Origin: an uncultured Clostridia bacterium
GTDB lineage: Bacteria > Bacillota > Clostridia > Christensenellales > Borkfalkiaceae
Direction: 5' to 3'
Length of the DNA stretch: 64,000 nucleotides
Assembly (NCBI GenBank): GCA_930989535.1
Contig: CAKNLK010000010.1
Coordinates: 1 to 64,000, forward strand
Every line of letters starts with the position of its first letter. Position 1 is the stretch's first letter. The position numbers and the translations under genes were made by a program. The notes under the pieces are model-generated. The model searched no databases. It had not been told where the DNA came from and saw nothing but the letters and a program-made list of their open reading frames with translations. Positions 15,632-23,438 of this stretch are shown here, one piece after another.

Positions 15632-16850
15632 CGTGACAGATTGCACGAATACGGGTACGGTTACGGCCAGCGGTACCGGTGTCGGCGGCATTGTCGGCGA
15701 ACAGCAAAACTACGGCATTGTTTCCGGCAATACGAACACCGCGGATATCACCAACAATTCGGACGGTTTCGGCACGGGCGGCATCGTCGGCTGGGTGCGC
15801 TATTCCGGTTCGGATTCCGATTATCAGATGAAAGCGATGGTTGAAGTCACGGGCAACAGGAACAGCGGCTCGGTGACGGGCGGCACTTCCTCGGGCGGTA
15901 TCGTCGGGCATATTTATAATAATTGCCTTGTCAGCGGCAACATCAATACGGCAACGGAAATTTCCTCCGACAATTTTGCGGCGGGCATCGTCGGCTCTCT
16001 GCAGTATAGCAGTGCAAGCGATTTTATGGGGCAGTGCGATTTGCGAGTCATCGAAAACGTGTCCACAACGCCCGCAGAGTCAATTGACGGCGCGTGCGTC
16101 GACCAGTTTGCGTACAATAACGACTCTTCGAACGAGCACGGCTTTATCGTAGCGTATAATTTTACCAGCGAACCCGAATTGGAAGAGACGGTTATTATTC
16201 ATGTTGCCAATGTAGCGTCGTTCAATGCCGCGCTCGCGTCTATAAACGAAGGCAGCGTAATCATTTTGGACGGGGATATTGATTTTGCTTCGGCAGGATA
16301 TGACGATGCTAATCCTTTCGTTGTTGATGCGGAAGGAATTACGATAGATTTGTGCGGGCGTACGATTTACACAAGGAACGTTGCTTTCATAATCAGCGGG
16401 GCGAATGTTACCATTCAAAACGGCAATATAGCCCGTCCGGAAGGGGCATTATATTCGTACGGAATCAAGGTTAACGGCCAAAACGTAACAATCAAAAATA
16501 TTAAAATCGATTCCGGCATCAATGTATCCGGCTATGATGGAGATTCCGTAAAAGCAGGTGTTTCCGCAAACATTATCGGCTGCACGATTACGTTGGATTG
16601 CGAATGGGCATATTATGCCGTTTGTGCACAGGGTGCATCTTCGGCCATTTTAGATGATGTAACGATAAACAGAACCAATGCGGGGAAGGCAAACAATTAT
16701 TTCTGGGTTGAAAAAGAATTTACCGATGATTTAGGGTATGTCGGCAATTCTTACATTGGTTATTATGACAACGTGGTGATGAAGTCGACATGCGGCACGA
16801 CTTTGTACAATATGGGCGGTTTGGCTCCTGAGTCATTGTATAAATCTTGA
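15618..16850 (+). CDS. GLUG-motif / beta-helix surface protein (3' part of a disrupted gene)
   Basis: The frame of about 400 residues continues the theme of the upstream gene. It has GLUG-like repeats (GVGGIVGEQQNYGIVSGNTN, GTGGIVGWVRYSG, SSGGIVGHIYNNCLVSGN), then a pectate-lyase-like beta-helix (GITIDLCGRTIYT, GANVTIQNGNIA). The only initiation codon is a TTG at 15618 inside the upstream frame with no Shine-Dalgarno, so it is probably not made on its own. No LPXTG motif or C-terminal membrane anchor is visible. The last 800 nt are more AT-rich than the 5' half, as if stitched from two alleles. Confidence 0.7.
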   Translation: MVTDNVTDCTNTGTVTASGTGVGGIVGEQQNYGIVSGNTNTADITNNSDGFGTGGIVGWVRYSGSDSDYQMKAMVEVTGNRNSGSVTGGTSSGGIVGHIYNNCLVSGNINTATEISSDNFAAGIVGSLQYSSASDFMGQCDLRVIENVSTTPAESIDGACVDQFAYNNDSSNEHGFIVAYNFTSEPELEETVIIHVANVASFNAALASINEGSVIILDGDIDFASAGYDDANPFVVDAEGITIDLCGRTIYTRNVAFIISGANVTIQNGNIARPEGALYSYGIKVNGQNVTIKNIKIDSGINVSGYDGDSVKAGVSANIIGCTITLDCEWAYYAVCAQGASSAILDDVTINRTNAGKANNYFWVEKEFTDDLGYVGNSYIGYYDNVVMKSTCGTTLYNMGGLAPESLYKS

Positions 16851-16931
16851 TGAGCCTAATGAAATGACGAAGAGCGCATATTCTGAAATTCAAACCGCAC
16901 AGACAGCAGAATAACAGTAAAACAGAGCAAG

Positions 16932-16966
16932 GCGCCGCCCGTTGGGAACAACGGGCGGCGCTTTTA
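16932..16966 (+). terminator. Terminator after the surface-protein gene
   Basis: GCGCCGCCCGTTG pairs with CAACGGGCGGCGC around GGAA, followed by TTTT. Confidence 0.88.
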
Positions 16967-16979
16967 TATTTTCCGCCAA

Positions 16980-17105
16980 TTTTCAACGAACGTTGACATT
17001 GCGGAAGGATATATCGCAGAGGCAGAGACGGTCGGAGAGGATGCCTGTTACACGGTCGTCAAAGCGCCGGGAGGGCAGGCAAAAACTAAAATTCAGTACA
17101 AGTAA
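16980..17105 (+). pseudogene. C-terminal remnant of a second surface-protein paralogue
   Basis: An open stretch without a start reads VDIAEGYIAEAETVGEDACY, then TVVKAPGGQAKTKIQYK and a stop. It mirrors the TYLADGYEAISAQAGDETHY-TVQ segment of the 13634 gene (residues about 565-590). Only the tail survives, directly behind the previous terminator. Confidence 0.6.
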
Positions 17106-17131
17106 AAAGGAGCGGCTCGGCCGCTCCTTTT
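17104..17131. terminator. Bidirectional terminator
   Basis: AAAAGGAGCGG pairs with CCGCTCCTTTT. It follows the remnant's stop on the plus strand and lies beyond the stop of the convergent 17164 gene. Confidence 0.8.
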
Positions 17132-17163
17132 TCTATCGGGATATAAATCGTTTTGCAATCGGC

Positions 17164-17481
17164 TCAGTTGCCGCCCCCAATCATGCCCATAAAGTTGCTG
17201 TACGTTTCGGGGAAGAACAGGAACACGACGATGAGCGCAAGCAGTGCGATAAAGATAAGTTGGAACAGCAGGTTGCGTTTAGACATAGCCTCCAGCCCCA
17301 CGACGGCAATGAGGAGCAGCGCGCCGTAGTTGCGGATAACTTCGAAGGCGTTTTTCAGCCATTCCACATTGCTGAGGAAGGGGAACTTCGCGTCGATGAT
17401 GAGCAGCGCGAACACGATAACCAGCACGACGGCGAGAATTTCGCCGATGATGTCGAACACTTTCTCCATCTTTTTGAACAT
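17164..17481 (-). CDS. Small membrane protein, 105 residues
   Basis: Three hydrophobic segments (about residues 12-30, 52-68 and 75-92) alternate with short charged loops. The N-terminus MFKKMEKVFDIIGEI is amphipathic. A GGAGG Shine-Dalgarno precedes the ATG. No known motif is visible and I do not recognise the family. The flanking terminator at 17104 makes it monocistronic on its 3' side. Confidence 0.7.
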   Translation of the reverse strand: MFKKMEKVFDIIGEILAVVLVIVFALLIIDAKFPFLSNVEWLKNAFEVIRNYGALLLIAVVGLEAMSKRNLLFQLIFIALLALIVVFLFFPETYSNFMGMIGGGN

Positions 17482-17673
17482 GTTTTCAATCCTCCTTCAT
17501 TTCTGCGCAAAGGCAGTTTTTTCCATTGTACCCTGCTTTGCCGCGCTTGTCAAGAAAAATTTTTGAAAATATCGGATGTATGAGGGCGTCGGAATGCTGC
17601 ATTTTGCCCGTTTCGGCGCAAAATTTGCCCGAAAACAATGCAATTGTATGCGCGCGGGGCGTCAAAACGGCAT

Positions 17674-17706
17674 AAAAAAGAACGGCCCCCGCATTGCCGC
17701 TCTTTT
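17674..17706 (-). terminator. Terminator of the 17.7-kb membrane-protein gene
   Basis: Minus-strand AAGAGCGGC pairs with GCCGTTCTT (one G-T), followed by TTTT. The rest of the stretch 17482-17717 holds nothing else I can name. Confidence 0.65.
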
Positions 17707-17717
17707 AAAAAATTTCG

Positions 17718-18293
17718 TCAAATTCCCGTCTTCGCGCGGGAGGAAGGCTCCTTTCCGCCGCGCTCGGCCGGCCTGTCCTCGCCCGCGCGGGCGATTGCCT
17801 CGTCCAAATCGAGCGGTTCGCCCTCCGCGTCTTGTGGCGTTACGGGCACAAATACCCGCCTGCCGTAGCCGTCCGCGAACTTGCGCTGAAAGTATTCCGC
17901 CAGCACGTTCGCAAACAGGCTCAGGAGAAGGAAGGGGATGGAAATGCACGCCATAATCACCGAAAACACGTTGGCGGCGTACACGGCGGAGAACACGAGC
18001 CCGAGCGCAAATCCCGAGCAGAGCAGCTGCACCGAGTATTTCGCAATCTTGATAAACCGATGCACGCGCGGCTTTTTCGCGCCCTTCAGATTGACGCGGT
18101 AGCTCACCGCGGTCACGACGACGGAGAGAGCCAAAGCGATTGCGATTAAGCACAGCAGCGCGATGCCCAGCCCCGTGCGGTAGGTCAGGTAAAAGTACAG
18201 CGCATAGGCAAAATAGGCCGCATATCCGACGGAAAACCCTAAACTTATTAAAAATTTGGAAACGCGAATCTTTCTTTTAAAACTCATAGGCAA
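17718..18293 (-). CDS. Integral membrane protein, 191 residues, unknown
   Basis: Four hydrophobic segments (about 11-35, 42-62, 88-110 and 112-132) follow a basic N-terminus (MSFKRKIRVSKF). The last 55 residues are hydrophilic and acidic (QDAEGEPLDLDEAIARAGED). Two nearby ATGs (18293 and 18287) are possible starts; neither has a clear Shine-Dalgarno. No family recognised. It is divergent from the DNA glycosylase at 18444. Confidence 0.65.
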   Translation of the reverse strand: MPMSFKRKIRVSKFLISLGFSVGYAAYFAYALYFYLTYRTGLGIALLCLIAIALALSVVVTAVSYRVNLKGAKKPRVHRFIKIAKYSVQLLCSGFALGLVFSAVYAANVFSVIMACISIPFLLLSLFANVLAEYFQRKFADGYGRRVFVPVTPQDAEGEPLDLDEAIARAGEDRPAERGGKEPSSRAKTGI

Positions 18294-18380
18294 AACAATG
18301 GAACGATGTGTATACGAATACTATACACCGAATTTTGCCGTTTGGCAATCTTTTTCGGGGGAAAAATCGCCGCGATTGTA

Positions 18381-18409
18381 TTGCAATCCTGCGCCGGACG
18401 TGTTATAAT
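18381..18409 (+). promoter_or_regulatory. Promoter of the DNA glycosylase-ferredoxin transcript
   Basis: TTGCAA (18381-18386), 17-base spacer, TATAAT (18404-18409). Its position excludes the upstream part of the long open frame and supports a start at 18444. Confidence 0.75.
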
Positions 18410-18443
18410 AATAAAAGTACAGTCGAATTATGCGGAGGCGGAA

Positions 18444-19289
18444 TTGTTCGAGTCGGATTTTGACGCAAAATATTTCGATGCGGCTTCCACCCTCGATTGC
18501 GGCCAAACCTTTCGCTTTGAGGCGTCGCGGGGCGGGTATATCGTATATTCGGGCGGGCGCGCGTGCCGCCTTTGGCGCCGCGGAGAGCGCACCGTTCTGC
18601 GCTGCGAAGAGGCGGACGACGCGTATTTTGCGCATTATTTCGATCTCGCGCGCGACTATGCGGAAATCTGCGGGCGGGCGCTCTCGTGCGGCATACCCTT
18701 CGTCGCGGAGGCGGCGCGGGCGGGCAAGGGCATCCGTATTCTCAACCAGGACGCGGAGGAAACGATATTTTCCTTTCTCCTGTCGCAGAACAACAACATT
18801 CCGCGCATCCGCATGCTCATCGGACGCATCTGCGCCGCGTTGGGCGAGGAGCTCTCGTTCGAAGGGGAACGTTACTTTGCCTTTCCCCGCGCCGAAAAGC
18901 TGGCGCAGAAGGGCGAGGGTTTCTATTTTTCGCTCGGGTGCGGATACCGTGCCAAGTATATCGCGGCCGCGGCGCGCATTTTGGCGGAGGAGAGTGCGGA
19001 AGGGTACGCCGCCCTGCCCACGGAGCAGCTGCGCGAAAAACTTCTGTCGCTGCCCGGCGTGGGGCCGAAGGTCGCGGATTGCGTTTTGCTGTTCGCGTAT
19101 CACCGCACGGAATCTTTCCCCGTGGATACCTGGATTGAAAAGGTATACCGCGAGGAGCTGGGCGGCACGTTAAAGGACAGAAAAAAGATAGCCGCGTATT
19201 TTGCCGGTTTATTCGGCGAAGCGGGCGGATACATACAGCAATATATCTTCCGCTACGAGCGGGAGAGGAGGACGAAATGGCAAGGATAA
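18444..19289 (+). CDS. 8-oxoguanine-type DNA glycosylase (OGG/HhH-GPD)
   Basis: From the TTG at 18444 (GGAGG 5 nt upstream, inside the transcript) the 281-residue protein has an OGG N-terminal domain (STLDCGQTFRFEA, RACRLWRRG). An HhH-GPD domain follows, with LLSQNNNIPRI and the hairpin LPGVGPKVADCVLLF, whose lysine is the expected Schiff-base nucleophile. PVDTWIEKVY contains the catalytic aspartate. It should excise oxidised purines. The frame is open 138 nt further upstream, but that part lies before the promoter. The 3' end overlaps the ferredoxin gene by 13 nt. Confidence 0.88.
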   Translation: MFESDFDAKYFDAASTLDCGQTFRFEASRGGYIVYSGGRACRLWRRGERTVLRCEEADDAYFAHYFDLARDYAEICGRALSCGIPFVAEAARAGKGIRILNQDAEETIFSFLLSQNNNIPRIRMLIGRICAALGEELSFEGERYFAFPRAEKLAQKGEGFYFSLGCGYRAKYIAAAARILAEESAEGYAALPTEQLREKLLSLPGVGPKVADCVLLFAYHRTESFPVDTWIEKVYREELGGTLKDRKKIAAYFAGLFGEAGGYIQQYIFRYERERRTKWQG

Positions 19290-19483
19290 CCATCGACGAA
19301 AAGGTATGCAAAGGCTGCGGCCTGTGTGCGGACGCATGCCCGAAAAATGTTATATCGCTGAGCGAGCACCGCATGAACGCGAACGGGTATTACGTAGCGG
19401 AAACGGTGAACCCGCAAAACTGCATCGGGTGCGCGTTCTGCGCGATGATGTGCCCCGACTGCGCGATTGAAGTGGAACGGTAG
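19277..19483 (+). CDS. 2[4Fe-4S] ferredoxin, delta subunit of 2-oxoacid:ferredoxin oxidoreductase
   Basis: The 68-residue protein has two CxxCxxCxxxCP clusters (CKGCGLCADACP and CIGCAFCAMMCP), the pattern of bacterial-type ferredoxins and of KOR/VOR delta subunits. The alpha, beta and gamma subunit genes follow in order on the same strand after a 987-nt repeat array, so this is most likely the complex's electron-carrying subunit. Translation begins inside the end of the DNA glycosylase gene (GGGAGAGGAGG Shine-Dalgarno). The stop codon lies 3 nt before the first P5 hairpin foot. Confidence 0.9.
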   Translation: MARITIDEKVCKGCGLCADACPKNVISLSEHRMNANGYYVAETVNPQNCIGCAFCAMMCPDCAIEVER

Positions 19484-19486
19484 GTC

Positions 19487-19717
19487 TCGCGAAAATCTCG
19501 GCGAGCTGACGCCTGCGATTTTCTGCGATTTTGAGGGTTCTGCCCTCTGTCCGCGATTTATAGGGGCACGCATATTACAAAATCGCGCAACTTCACCCGC
19601 TGTGCGAGGGCGTAGCCCGCTGCCCTGCCGAGGGTTCCCGTTTACGGGAAACGGCAGATGTCGCAAGTATGCGACAAATTGAGTGCGCTAATCCAAAATG
19701 GCGATTTTGGAACGCGC
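19487..19717 (-). repeat. Structured repeat, array A unit 1 (reverse)
   Basis: P5 at 19487-19528: foot TCGC/GCGA, arms GAAAATCTCGGCG and CGCCTGCGATTTTC with an internal loop, loop AGCTGA (reverse of TCAGCT), one bulged T. P4 (GAGGG/CCCTC), P3 (CGCGATTT/AAATCGCG with GGCACGCATATTA loop), P2 (GTCGCAAGTATGCGAC) and P1 (CCAAAAT/ATTTTGG in a GCGC clamp) follow in reverse order. Confidence 0.85.
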
Positions 19718-19741
19718 AGTTGATTATTAAAATAATAACTC

Positions 19742-20072
19742 GCAAAAGCAAAAACGACGCTTTTTGCTTTTGCCCTCAATATGCCGAAGGGCATATGCGG
19801 AAAGAGTGAATTTGCGCGCGCTCTATAATAATAGAGCCCTAAATAATGGGGCCCCCGAAAATCGCAACGCGCGTAGCGGTGTGAGATTTTTGGGGATAAG
19901 GAGCAACAAGTGTACGAGGGCTTGGCGGCAAGCATAGCGCGCCGCCTGTTCGCCGTCACCTTGTTGCGACGAGCGCAAAGAGAGAAAACAGGCGGTCAGC
20001 GGCAAAGCCGCGCGCCCGCGGGTTTTCTCTGAAATCAAGCGAATCGCAGCATCTCTTTTGCGAGATTCGCGC
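19742..20072 (+). repeat. Structured repeat, array A unit 2 (forward) with insertion in P3 loop
   Basis: P1 is GCAAAAGCAAAAA-CGACGC-TTTTTGCTTTTGC. After GAGTGAATTTGCGCGC the P3 loop holds about 125 nt that the sister array at 47113 lacks. This extra piece contains its own P5-like hairpin (19852-19894, CCCC/GGGG foot) and a CAACAAG/CTTGTTG stem. The unit ends in the hairpin GCGAATCGCA...GCGAGATTCGC. Confidence 0.8.
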
Positions 20073-20093
20073 GAAGGCTAAAATAAATATTTC

Positions 20094-20451
20094 GCGCAAG
20101 CAAAACCGCGCTTTTGCGTTAGCGCACCCGTATTTGCAAAAACTTTTGCTTTTGCAGGAAAGGTGAATGCGGCGCGCAATTTAATAAAAGGGCGAACCAA
20201 ATAAGCAGGTGAAGGCTTGCAATTAAAATAAAAGATAAAAGCCCTAAAAAATTGCAAGCCGAGGGCGGTAGCCCTGAAAATCTCGACTTTCCGCAGCGCC
20301 TTTGCGCGAGGAAAGTGAGAGGACAAAAAGGTGTGCCCTGAAAAAGCGCGCCGCAGAGGAAAACTCCGATTGCCCTGAGCATAGCGAAGGCAATGGGGTT
20401 GTCCTCAAAATCACGACAATTTGTTTTGACAGCTCAAAACAAATTGTGTGA
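20094..20451 (+). repeat. Structured repeat, array A unit 3 (forward), with nested partial unit
   Basis: P1 is GCAAAACCGCGCTTTTGC in a GCGC clamp. The terminal P5 at 20411-20451 has foot TCAC/GTGA, bulged G, a perfect 13-bp stem (ACAATTTGTTTTG) and loop ACAGCT. Inside the P3 loop sits a nested partial unit (about 20190-20329). Confidence 0.85.
20190..20329 (+). mobile_element. Nested partial repeat unit inserted in a P3 loop
   Basis: The insert carries its own AGGTGAA linker, a P3-like stem (GGCTTGCAAT/ATTGCAAGCC), a P4-like stem (GAGGGCGGTAGCCCT) and a P5 (20281-20320, foot TCTC/GAGA, arms ACTTTCCGCAGCGC and GCGCGAGGAAAGT). The sister site at about 47423 is empty. Boundaries are approximate. 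Confidence 0.7.
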
Positions 20452-20470
20452 ACAAAAGGAAGGTTCATTT

Positions 20471-21544
20471 ATGTCAAAAATTTTATTGCACGGAACGGAA
20501 GCGATTTGCGAAGGCGCCATGCGCAACGGCTGCCGCGCCTTCTTCGGCTATCCCATCACCCCGCAGAACGAAGTGCCCGAGTACATGTCCGTACAGATGC
20601 CGAAAATCGGCGGCGTATTCGTCCAGGCGGAGTCGGAAGTTGCCGCCATCAACATGGTGTACGGCGCGGCGGGCGCGGGCATCCGCGCCATGACCAGCTC
20701 CTCCAGCCCCGGCGTCAGCTTAAAGCAGGAGGGCATCTCCTACATCGCCTGCGCGCGCATCCCGTGCGTAATCGTCAACATCATGCGCGCCGGCCCCGGC
20801 CTCGGCGGCATTTTGCCCGCCCAGGGCGACTATTTCCAGGCGACCAAGGGCGGCGGCCACGGCGACTATCACCTCATCGTCCTCGCTCCGTCCACCGCGC
20901 AGGAGGCGTGCGACTTCACCTACCGCGCCTTCGATTTGTCGGATAAGTACCGCGTCCCCGCGATGATTCTGGCGGACGGCATGATTGGCCAGATTATGGA
21001 GCCGGTCGAGCTTCCGCCCATGCGCGACTTGAAGGACATCCCCGAAAAGCAGTGGGCGACGAGCGGGCACTACGGCAAGGAGCGCCGCATCCTCAACTCC
21101 CTCATCATCAAGCCCGAGGAACTCGAGCCGCACGTCAACGAATTGCAGAGGACGTACGACGAAATTTACGCCAACGAGCGCAAAGCGGAGTGCTATAAAA
21201 CGGAGGACGCGGAAATCGTCCTCACCGCCTACGGCACCATCGCGCGCATCTGCAAGAGCGTGGTCGACGAGCTGCGCATGCAGGGCGTCAAGGCGGGCTG
21301 CATCCGGCCGATTACCCTCTATCCCTTCCCCGACGACGCGTACGCGAAATGCGCGGCGGGTGCGGCGAAGGCGTTCCTCTCCGTCGAGCTGTCTTTGGGG
21401 CAGATGGTGGAGGACGTAAAGCTGGCGGTGAACGGCAAAAAGCCGGTGTATTTCTACGGCAGAACGGGCGGCAACGTGCCCGAAGAGGCGGAAATCATCG
21501 AGGCGGCGAAGAACGCGCTTAAAAAAGCGGAGGCGGTACAATGA
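20471..21544 (+). CDS. 2-oxoacid:ferredoxin oxidoreductase, alpha subunit (VorB/KorA type)
   Basis: The 357-residue protein has the pyrimidine-binding core (YPITPQNEVPEYM, QAESEVAAINMVYGAAGAG, SSSSPGVSLKQEG) and the C-terminal KOR domain (VKAGCIRPITLYPFPDD). With the beta, gamma and ferredoxin subunits it should convert a 2-oxoacid plus CoA to acyl-CoA, CO2 and reduced ferredoxin. Similarity favours 2-oxoisovalerate or 2-oxoglutarate over pyruvate; the substrate is not certain. The open frame begins earlier inside the repeat, but the ATG at 20471 has AAAGGAAGG upstream. Confidence 0.92.
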   Translation: MSKILLHGTEAICEGAMRNGCRAFFGYPITPQNEVPEYMSVQMPKIGGVFVQAESEVAAINMVYGAAGAGIRAMTSSSSPGVSLKQEGISYIACARIPCVIVNIMRAGPGLGGILPAQGDYFQATKGGGHGDYHLIVLAPSTAQEACDFTYRAFDLSDKYRVPAMILADGMIGQIMEPVELPPMRDLKDIPEKQWATSGHYGKERRILNSLIIKPEELEPHVNELQRTYDEIYANERKAECYKTEDAEIVLTAYGTIARICKSVVDELRMQGVKAGCIRPITLYPFPDDAYAKCAAGAAKAFLSVELSLGQMVEDVKLAVNGKKPVYFYGRTGGNVPEEAEIIEAAKNALKKAEAVQ

Positions 21545-22293
21545 AAGTATTTCAAAAGACGAAAATGCTCACCGACGCGCACCTGCATTACTGCCCCGGC
21601 TGTACGCACGGCATCGTGCACAGGCTGGTCGCGGAGAGCATCGAGGAGCTCGGCCTGCAGGATAAATGCATCGGCGTCGCGCCCGTCGGCTGCGCGGTGT
21701 TCGCGTACGACTATTTCAACTGCGACATGCAGGAGGCGGCGCACGGCCGCGCGCCCGCAGTCGCCACGGGCATCAAGCGCTGCCTGCCCGATCGGACGGT
21801 GTTCGTATACCAGGGCGACGGCGACCTCGCGTCCATCGGCATGGCGGAAACGGTGCACGCCGCGGCGCGCGGGGAAAACATCACCATCATCTTCATCAAC
21901 AACAGCATCTACGGCATGACGGGCGGCCAGATGGCGCCGACCACCCTCATCGGGCAGAAGGCGACCACCTGCCAGAACGGCCGCGACCCCGCCGTAAACG
22001 GCTATCCCATCCGCGTATGCGAGCTTTTGGCCACGCTCGACGCGCCGTACTATATCGAGCGCGTTTCCACGCACGACGTCAAGCACGTCATGGCGGCGAA
22101 AAAGGCGATTAAAAAGGCGCTCCGCTTCCAGTCGGAGGGGAGGGGGTACACCTTCGTCGAGGTGCTCGTATCCTGCCCGACCAACTGGCATATGCGCCCC
22201 GCCGAGGCGCTGCAATTTATGGGGAAGGAGTGCGTCAAAACATTCCCGCTCGGCGTATACCGCGATAAATCGGAAGGGGAGGCGGAAGTATGA
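21541..22293 (+). CDS. 2-oxoacid:ferredoxin oxidoreductase, beta subunit (TPP-binding)
   Basis: The 250-residue protein has CPGCTHGIVHRL near the N-terminus, the TPP-magnesium motif GDGDLASIGMAET and NNSIYGMTGGQMAPT, all hallmarks of OFOR beta subunits. It binds thiamine pyrophosphate and performs the decarboxylation. The start overlaps the alpha stop as ATGA and the stop overlaps the gamma start the same way, so the three genes are translationally coupled. Confidence 0.94.
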   Translation: MKVFQKTKMLTDAHLHYCPGCTHGIVHRLVAESIEELGLQDKCIGVAPVGCAVFAYDYFNCDMQEAAHGRAPAVATGIKRCLPDRTVFVYQGDGDLASIGMAETVHAAARGENITIIFINNSIYGMTGGQMAPTTLIGQKATTCQNGRDPAVNGYPIRVCELLATLDAPYYIERVSTHDVKHVMAAKKAIKKALRFQSEGRGYTFVEVLVSCPTNWHMRPAEALQFMGKECVKTFPLGVYRDKSEGEAEV

Positions 22294-22820
22294 TAAAAAT
22301 ATTGTTGGCCGGCCAGGGCGGCCAGGGCGTTCTGAGCGCGGGCAAATTTCTGGCGGAGAGCGGCCTGCACGAGGGCAAGGAAGTCACCTATCTCCCCGCC
22401 TACGGCCCCGAAATGCGCGGCGGCACGGCGAACTGCTCGGTCATCATCTCCGAGCATGCGATTGCCTCGCCTCTATGCAACAAGCCCGACGTGCTCATCG
22501 CCATGAACGGCCCCAGCTTCCATAAATTCGCGCCGCGCGTCAAGAGCGGCGGCATCATCATCGTCAACGGCTCGGTGTCCGACTGCTACGCGGGGCGCGA
22601 CGACGTGCATGTCTACGACGTCGCCGCGAACGACATCGCCATCGAAACGGGCGACGTGCGCTCGGCGAACATGGTCATGCTCGGCGCGTTCATCGCGCTC
22701 ACGGGCGCGGTCAAGGAGAAGAGCATCTTCAATTGCCTCAACGAAAAATTCGTCGGCAAGCCGCACGTCTGCGAGGTGAACGGAAAGGCATTCCGCGCCG
22801 GAATGCAGGCGGTTCGGTAA
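22290..22820 (+). CDS. 2-oxoacid:ferredoxin oxidoreductase, gamma subunit
   Basis: The 176-residue protein opens IKILLAGQGGQGVLSAGKFL, the standard start of OFOR gamma domains, with YGPEMRGGTANCSVIIS and VNGSV following. Full family length. It completes the four-gene enzyme. The GC-rich terminator 20 nt later closes the operon. Confidence 0.94.
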   Translation: MIKILLAGQGGQGVLSAGKFLAESGLHEGKEVTYLPAYGPEMRGGTANCSVIISEHAIASPLCNKPDVLIAMNGPSFHKFAPRVKSGGIIIVNGSVSDCYAGRDDVHVYDVAANDIAIETGDVRSANMVMLGAFIALTGAVKEKSIFNCLNEKFVGKPHVCEVNGKAFRAGMQAVR

Positions 22821-22839
22821 ACAGAATAAATCCAAACGA

Positions 22840-22871
22840 AAAGCCCCCGCGCAAACTTGCGCGGGGGCTTT
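22840..22871 (+). terminator. Terminator of the OFOR operon
   Basis: AAAGCCCCCGCGCAA pairs with TTGCGCGGGGGCTTT. The minus strand of the stem could also end the convergent gtrA-like gene. Confidence 0.88.
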
Positions 22872-22895
22872 CTGCCGCGGAAAAATCTCCGTTCG

Positions 22896-23438
22896 TTATT
22901 CAGCTTTCGGTGCGGCATTTTTGCCGCAGGGGCTGTCTCCCTGTCCGCCATCCGGCGGGTTACCCTTTTTCCGGAAGATAAAGAATTTTCGCGTCAGATA
23001 GTTATAGACGAGCACCACTGCCGTGAGGAATATCTTCACAATCCATTCGTCGATATGCAGCAGGTCATAGCCGAGGTACATACCGGCGAGGTGGATTGCC
23101 AGCCCGCCCGCGGACAGGAGCGCGAAAAAGAGAAATCCGCCGACGCTCTTCGAGTTTCCCTTCTCCCTGTACACGAACAGTACGGAAAATATATAGTTGA
23201 CGATGAGCCCCGCGAGGAAGCCGCAGCCGGTTCCGAGCACGGCGGCTGCCGTACTCGGCTCCTCCGTTCCGCCGAAAAAGATTGATAAAAAGCTCGGGTA
23301 AATTTCCGGCTGCATCCAATACAGCACCAGGCTCATGGTCAAAAAATCCGCGATTGTCGCGCAGCCGCCGACGATTAAAAAGCGGATAATTTCCCAAAAA
23401 GTGGCGTTATGCCACAGTTTTTTTAACAGATTGCGCAT
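22896..23438 (-). CDS. GtrA-family membrane protein (putative flippase for lipid-linked sugar)
   Basis: The 180-residue protein has four membrane segments in the GtrA pattern (EIIRFLIVGGCATIADFLTM; GFLAGLIVNYIFSVLFVYRE; YNYLTRKFFIFRKKG). GtrA/GtcA proteins are thought to flip undecaprenyl-phosphate-linked sugars. It overlaps the 3' end of the YfhO gene by 32 nt and belongs with the CsbB-like transferase at 26226. The hydrophilic tail (PPDGGQGDSPCGKNAAPKAE) is longer than usual. Confidence 0.9.
   Translation of the reverse strand: MRNLLKKLWHNATFWEIIRFLIVGGCATIADFLTMSLVLYWMQPEIYPSFLSIFFGGTEEPSTAAAVLGTGCGFLAGLIVNYIFSVLFVYREKGNSKSVGGFLFFALLSAGGLAIHLAGMYLGYDLLHIDEWIVKIFLTAVVLVYNYLTRKFFIFRKKGNPPDGGQGDSPCGKNAAPKAE

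Noticed and set aside
19487-20451. CRISPR array
   Set aside because: Units are long, inverted as well as direct, carry internal helices and have no constant repeat with unique spacers; no cas gene is present.
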